Positions 59,993 to 64,000 of a stretch of DNA of 64,000 nucleotides are shown here, piece by piece; position 1 is the first letter of the stretch; each line of letters starts with the position of its first letter. The stretch covers positions 16,059,001 through 16,123,000 of the forward strand of contig NC_003075.7 of assembly GCF_000001735.4 (NCBI RefSeq), given 5' to 3'. The notes under the pieces are model-generated. The model saw only the letters and a program-made list of their open reading frames with translations. It had not been told where the DNA came from and ran no database searches. Source of the stretch: Arabidopsis thaliana (taxonomy: Eukaryota > Streptophyta > Magnoliopsida > Brassicales > Brassicaceae). The position numbers and the translations under genes are program-made.

Positions 59993-62900
59993 ATGGAGTC
60001 TACACTCTCAGCTTTCTCAACCGTCAAGGCAACAGCGATGGCTCGAAGTAGTGGTGGTCCTTCATTACCTCTCCTCACTATTTCTAAAGCACTTAACCGC
60101 CACTTTACCGGCGCCAGACACCTCCATCCTTTATTGCTCGCTCGCTGTTCTCCCTCCGTGCGACGTCTTGGTGGGTTTCATGGCAGTCGATTTACTTCGT
60201 CGAATTCAGCTTTGAGAAGCTTGGGAGCTGCTGTTTTGCCGGTAATCCGACACCGTTTAGAGTGTTTGTCGAGCTCATCGCCGTCTTTCAGGAGTATCTC
60301 AAGTGGCGGCGGTTCTGGATTTGGGGGGTATAATGGTGGAAGCGGCGGTGGTGGTGGCGGAGGATCGGAGAGTGGTGATTCCAAGTCAAAACTGGGTGCT
60401 AATGCAAGTGATGGTGTCTCTGTTCCGTCGTCAGATATCATTATTCTCGATGTTGGAGTAGGTTCTTCTCTCTCTTTCTATATGATTTTGGATTCACTCC
60501 AGTAGTGTAATGTTACTAACATGGATGTTCTGCTCTATTGAAGGGGATGACATGTGGAGGGTGTTCAGCAAGTGTGAAGAAGATACTGGAAAGCCAAGTA
60601 AGTGTCAAAGATCTTTACTTTACTTGCTCTTCTTACTCTCCTGGTCTGCTTCTCTCAGCCTAAGACCAAATTGATGTGTTCTGTCTCAAAGAATGGTTGC
60701 CCTTGCCCGATTATTTATATTAAAAATCTCTCTTTTCTTGTTTTTTTTTTTCTTTGCTGTATAGCCTCAAGTTGCTTCAGCTAGTGTTAATCTCACCACC
60801 GAGACGGCAATTGTGTGGCCTGTACCGGAAGCTAAAAGTGTACCTGATTGGCAAAAGAGTTTAGGCGAGACGCTTGCAAACCATCTGACCAATTGCGGGT
60901 TTCAGTCTACTCCTCGAGGTGAGAGAGGATGCAGTTTCTGTTTGTCAAGTTTTCTTTTTGAGAATGCATGCCTAACATAAGCAATTATTAGCATTTTGTT
61001 TGTGACTCTTAGTATTTTTTGGTGATCCTTTTCTTCTTCTTTTTTGCTGAAAGTAGCGTTTATACACCCTGCCCAAAGGTGGATGGAGTCATGATCACTT
61101 ATTTTCCCTTACCTGCTTGTTTAGGTCCTTTCTGTAGTCTCACGGCTCTTGTTTGTTTCTTTGACCTGCATACTATATTTGTCTTTGTGTTTTGAAAATT
61201 TCTGAAACTTGTCGCAGTCTAGTGTCTAGAGGGTTCCTTTGGAATCAATCAGGTAACTAATCTAGAGATGAAAGCTTAGCTAGCATTCTAGCAAGATGAT
61301 TGCATGAGGCAGAGCAAACTTTACGGGTGAACTTGGACGTTATTATAGTGTGCCTAAATTTTTCCCATAATTGGGTTAACTCTTGATGTATCGAAATATA
61401 GTACCAAGAGTTCTAGTGCTTCAATAATGCTAATTGACTTGAAGTAAAAACAAGAAAAACTCATCATCTTTTTGCAAATCCGGTGGATACTTGTGGGATA
61501 GGGGAAGTTCCTGAAGATATTGCAGGAGAGTTTGCACCTTGATAGTACAAAAGATTTTTCCAGCAGCAATCATTATTGATATGGTATGTTTTTTGTTTAA
61601 GGGATTTGAAAAGTTGTCCATTATCGATTTGAGTCTATTGTGGACTAGTTTTAACTCTACTAACTTGATTACTGCTCCTTTCACAGATGATTAAGAGCAG
61701 CTGCTCATGGCGAATGGATTGTAAACCTAAATTTCTGGTGCTAGTAGTTCCATTTATGTTGATTTTGTTGTCAGTCCTTGTGATCTAAGGGCGTGTATTT
61801 ATCTTCTGTTGTCGATTGCTGACATACCTTCTCCGAACCAGACAGCATAACTCTGTAGTGATGATCTTGTTCTATTATGGTCGATTTTCCAAAAGAATAC
61901 ATTGAAAGCTATAAAATTCCATATTATTCCAAGGCATTTGATTTTTGTTTTGACAGTGGACCTTCGTTCAATCATGGTTTTCTTAACTGACCTGTCCACT
62001 TAATACAACATTTTAGCTTGGCTAGGGCACCCTCTTTTCTTTGTTCTTTGTAATCTGTTTCTTTTGTTATCTCATATCTTAGAGTATAGGTAGATCTGCT
62101 TATCAATCGCAGAAAAAATCTGGATGCCCCTGCTCTTTTTAGTCTGGGTATTTTACAATTAACTTTCTTGGTATGAGCACTAAGTATCTATATTTGTTCC
62201 AGATTTGGTGACAGAGAATTTCTTCAAAGTTTTCGAAACAAAGACAAAAGACAAGCAGGCTCGCTTAAAAGAGAGTGGTAAAAATGGTTTCCCCAAATTT
62301 GATATGTTCTTATAGGAAATTGATGTTTTGTTTCTGAGATTTGTATATCTCTTGATTGTTTTATAGGCCGCGAGCTTGCTGTTTCATGGGCCCTATGTGC
62401 TGTATGCTTGGTTGGCCATTTAACTCACTTTCTAGGGGTTAATGCTCCCTGGATTCATGCGATCCATTCAACGGGGTTTCATGTGTCTTTATGTTTGATT
62501 ACGTTGCTTGGTCCTGGACGCAAGCTAGTACTTGATGGTATCAAGAGTCTTTTAAAAGGTTCCCCAAACATGAACACGCTAGTTGGTCTTGGTGCTTTGT
62601 CATCATTTTCTGTTAGCTCACTGGCAGCCATGATTCCAAAATTGGTGAGTTAACTACTCTTTCCCTCACACTCTCTACTTTCCAGTTGAAAGAAGTTTTG
62701 TTGTATGGTTCCAAGTGCTTGAAAAAGATTATTTGGAGTTGAATGAATGGTATGTAGTAGCTGCGTCTCCTTTTCAGTACAGGCTCGAATCATTCAACAG
62801 AACAGTTTGGCTGCATTAACATATTTTAAAATCAAAGGCATAAGTAATAATGCTTGTTTTTGTTTTCTTTCTGGATTTTTCCTTGTAAGCTGGGAGTATT

Positions 62901-64000
62901 TAAACCCTTGACCTCCATATCTATATTGGTTCTTGCGATTGATGGCTGATATTCCAACCTGTAAAACTGTTTTGACATCCAGGGCTGGAAGACATTTTTT
63001 GAGGAACCAGTTATGTTAATAGCTTTTGTATTGCTGGGAAGGAATCTTGAACAGAGAGCTAAAATAAAAGCCACCAGTGATATGACTGGCCTTCTGAGTG
63101 TTTTGCCTTCAAAAGCTCGCCTTCTGCTTGATGGTGATCTGCAGAATTCAACTGTTGAGGTTCCTTGTAATAGTCTCTCTGTTGGTGATCTAGTCGTCAT
63201 ACTACCAGGAGTAAGAAGAGAGAACTTTCATTCTCATGCATAGTATGTTGTTGTTTCCCATTTAGTGATATTTTACTGCAAGGGATATTCTCATTCATTT
63301 TTTTGCAAACAACAGCCTATTCAAATGTTTTTCTTCGTGTATCCTTTTTGTTGACGCTTGGGTTATGTTTTCCTTATTTACCAGGATCGAGTTCCAGCAG
63401 ATGGTGTGGTCAAGTCAGGTAGAAGCACCATTGATGAGTCAAGTTTCACAGGTGAACCATTGCCAGTGACAAAAGAGTCAGGGGTAACTTTCTACTCCAC
63501 CCCTATCTATATCTAGTGTAGCCTGAGATAGATGAGAATGTTATCACGACTGTTTGGGTTGTCTCTTTGCACATATTATACTCACGTTTTTTTTGTTAAA
63601 AAATATTTTGGGCTAGAGTCAAGTCGCAGCAGGATCTATAAACCTGAACGGAACTCTTACTGTCGAAGTGCATAGATCAGGGGGTGAAACTGCAGTTGGG
63701 GACATTATTCGTCTGGTTGAAGAGGCTCAGAGTAGAGAAGCACCAGTACAGCAGTTGGTTGACAAGGTCTCTCCTTCTTTCCTAGTGCATTTGAATATCA
63801 GTTTGGACTGACCTTGATTTCCCATGGAATAAAAACCTGTCAACAAAATTCAAATATATAACCAGGACTACAATTTTTTTGCAACTACAGGTCGCAGGGC
63901 GCTTCACGTATGGAGTGATGGCACTCTCTGCAGCTACATTTACATTCTGGAATCTATTTGGTGCACATGTTCTTCCTTCTGCCTTGCATAATGGGAGCCC
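59993..64000 (+). CDS. PAA1: Plastid copper-transporting P-type ATPase (partial)
   Basis: P1B-ATPase (HMA6) that carries copper across the chloroplast envelope. Starts at the ATG at 59993 (MESTLSAFSTVKATAMARSS), a Ser/Arg-rich transit peptide, followed by a Gly-rich stretch (GGGSGFGGYNGG). The metal-binding domain has GMTCGGCSASVKKILESQ, beginning at 60544. A 1284-bp intron (60919-62202) separates it from the membrane part. Transmembrane helices follow (AVSWALCAVCLVGHLTHFLG, HVSLCLITLLG, LVGLGALSSFSVSSLAAM), then PVMLIAFVLLGRNLEQRAKI. The actuator domain is seen as GDRVPADGVVKSG and SSFTGEPLPVTKES (TGE motif). The window ends inside an exon (…LHNGSP), so the CPC, DKTG and ATP-binding parts are off the right edge. 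Confidence 0.94.
60919..62202 (+). other. PAA1: Long PAA1 intron that can encode a chaperone C-terminus
   Basis: This intron follows the metal-binding exon (60765-60918). If it is kept, the frame continues RGERGCSFCLSSFLF and stops at TAA (60978-60980), which gives a short plastid protein with only the transit peptide and the metal-binding domain. PCH1, a plastid copper chaperone, is reported to arise from PAA1 by alternative splicing in Arabidopsis (recall). The rest of the intron is AT-rich and I see no gene in it; the minus-strand frames near 61354-61684 lack features. Confidence 0.6.

Noticed and set aside
61354-61684. Minus-strand frames inside the PAA1 intron
   Set aside because: Short, overlapping, without domains; no evidence of a nested gene.

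Overview
The window is nuclear plant DNA and matches Arabidopsis thaliana (or an extremely close relative). It is AT-rich, the genes are split by short GT-AG introns, many products carry plastid or secretory leaders, and the translated proteins agree with known Arabidopsis ones in order and, where I could assemble the exons, in length. From memory, the gene order is that of the lower arm of chromosome 4, about AT4G33330 to AT4G33520. That assignment is recall, not a search. The split genes were assembled by hand from GT/AG (once GC/AG) junctions that keep the reading frame; there is no transcript evidence.

Layout. 0-12.4 kb: an orphan exon-like fragment, the xylan glucuronosyltransferase GUX2 (-), the plastid import component TIC22 (-), a lipid-transfer protein (+), farnesol dehydrogenase FLDH (-) and the DEAD-box helicase RH43 (-). 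13-24 kb: a single-pass membrane protein (+), the coiled-coil WEB1-like protein WEL1 (+), a VID27-like protein (-) and the intramembrane protease SPPL1 (+). 24-38 kb: a long near-perfect inverted repeat, peroxidase 47 (+), the LRR co-receptor kinase BAK1 (-), a GH28 polygalacturonase-like protein (+) and MYB69 (-). 39-52 kb: ABCI10 (-), an SCR-like cysteine-rich peptide (+), a small two-exon gene of unknown function (-), the plastid deacetylase HDA14 (-), a DUF3727-type plastid protein (-) and an aspartyl protease (-). 52-64 kb: RPD1 (-), a PTC7-like PP2C (-), the shikimate-pathway enzyme DHS2 (+) and the 5' half of the plastid copper ATPase PAA1/HMA6 (+, running off the end).

The genes are not an operon or a functional cluster. 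Plastid or other organelle proteins are frequent (TIC22, ABCI10, HDA14, the DUF3727 protein, RPD1, PP2C, DHS2, PAA1). Three genes bear on the cell wall or apoplast (GUX2, PER47, the GH28 protein), but they are interspersed with unrelated genes. I see no rRNA, tRNA, CRISPR array, intact transposon or viral sequence.

The observations most worth a second look are: (i) in RH43, 108 bp that looks like former coding sequence and holds an in-frame stop is bounded by usable splice sites, as if coding DNA had become an intron; (ii) a roughly 60-bp-arm inverted repeat at 24401-24534; (iii) the first long PAA1 intron, whose retention would give a copper-chaperone-like protein; (iv) a GC-AG intron in the DUF3727 gene; (v) two small split genes between 41.7 and 43.1 kb; (vi) a 44-bp tandem repeat of near-palindromes in a divergent promoter. 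I found no convincing wholly new biological system.
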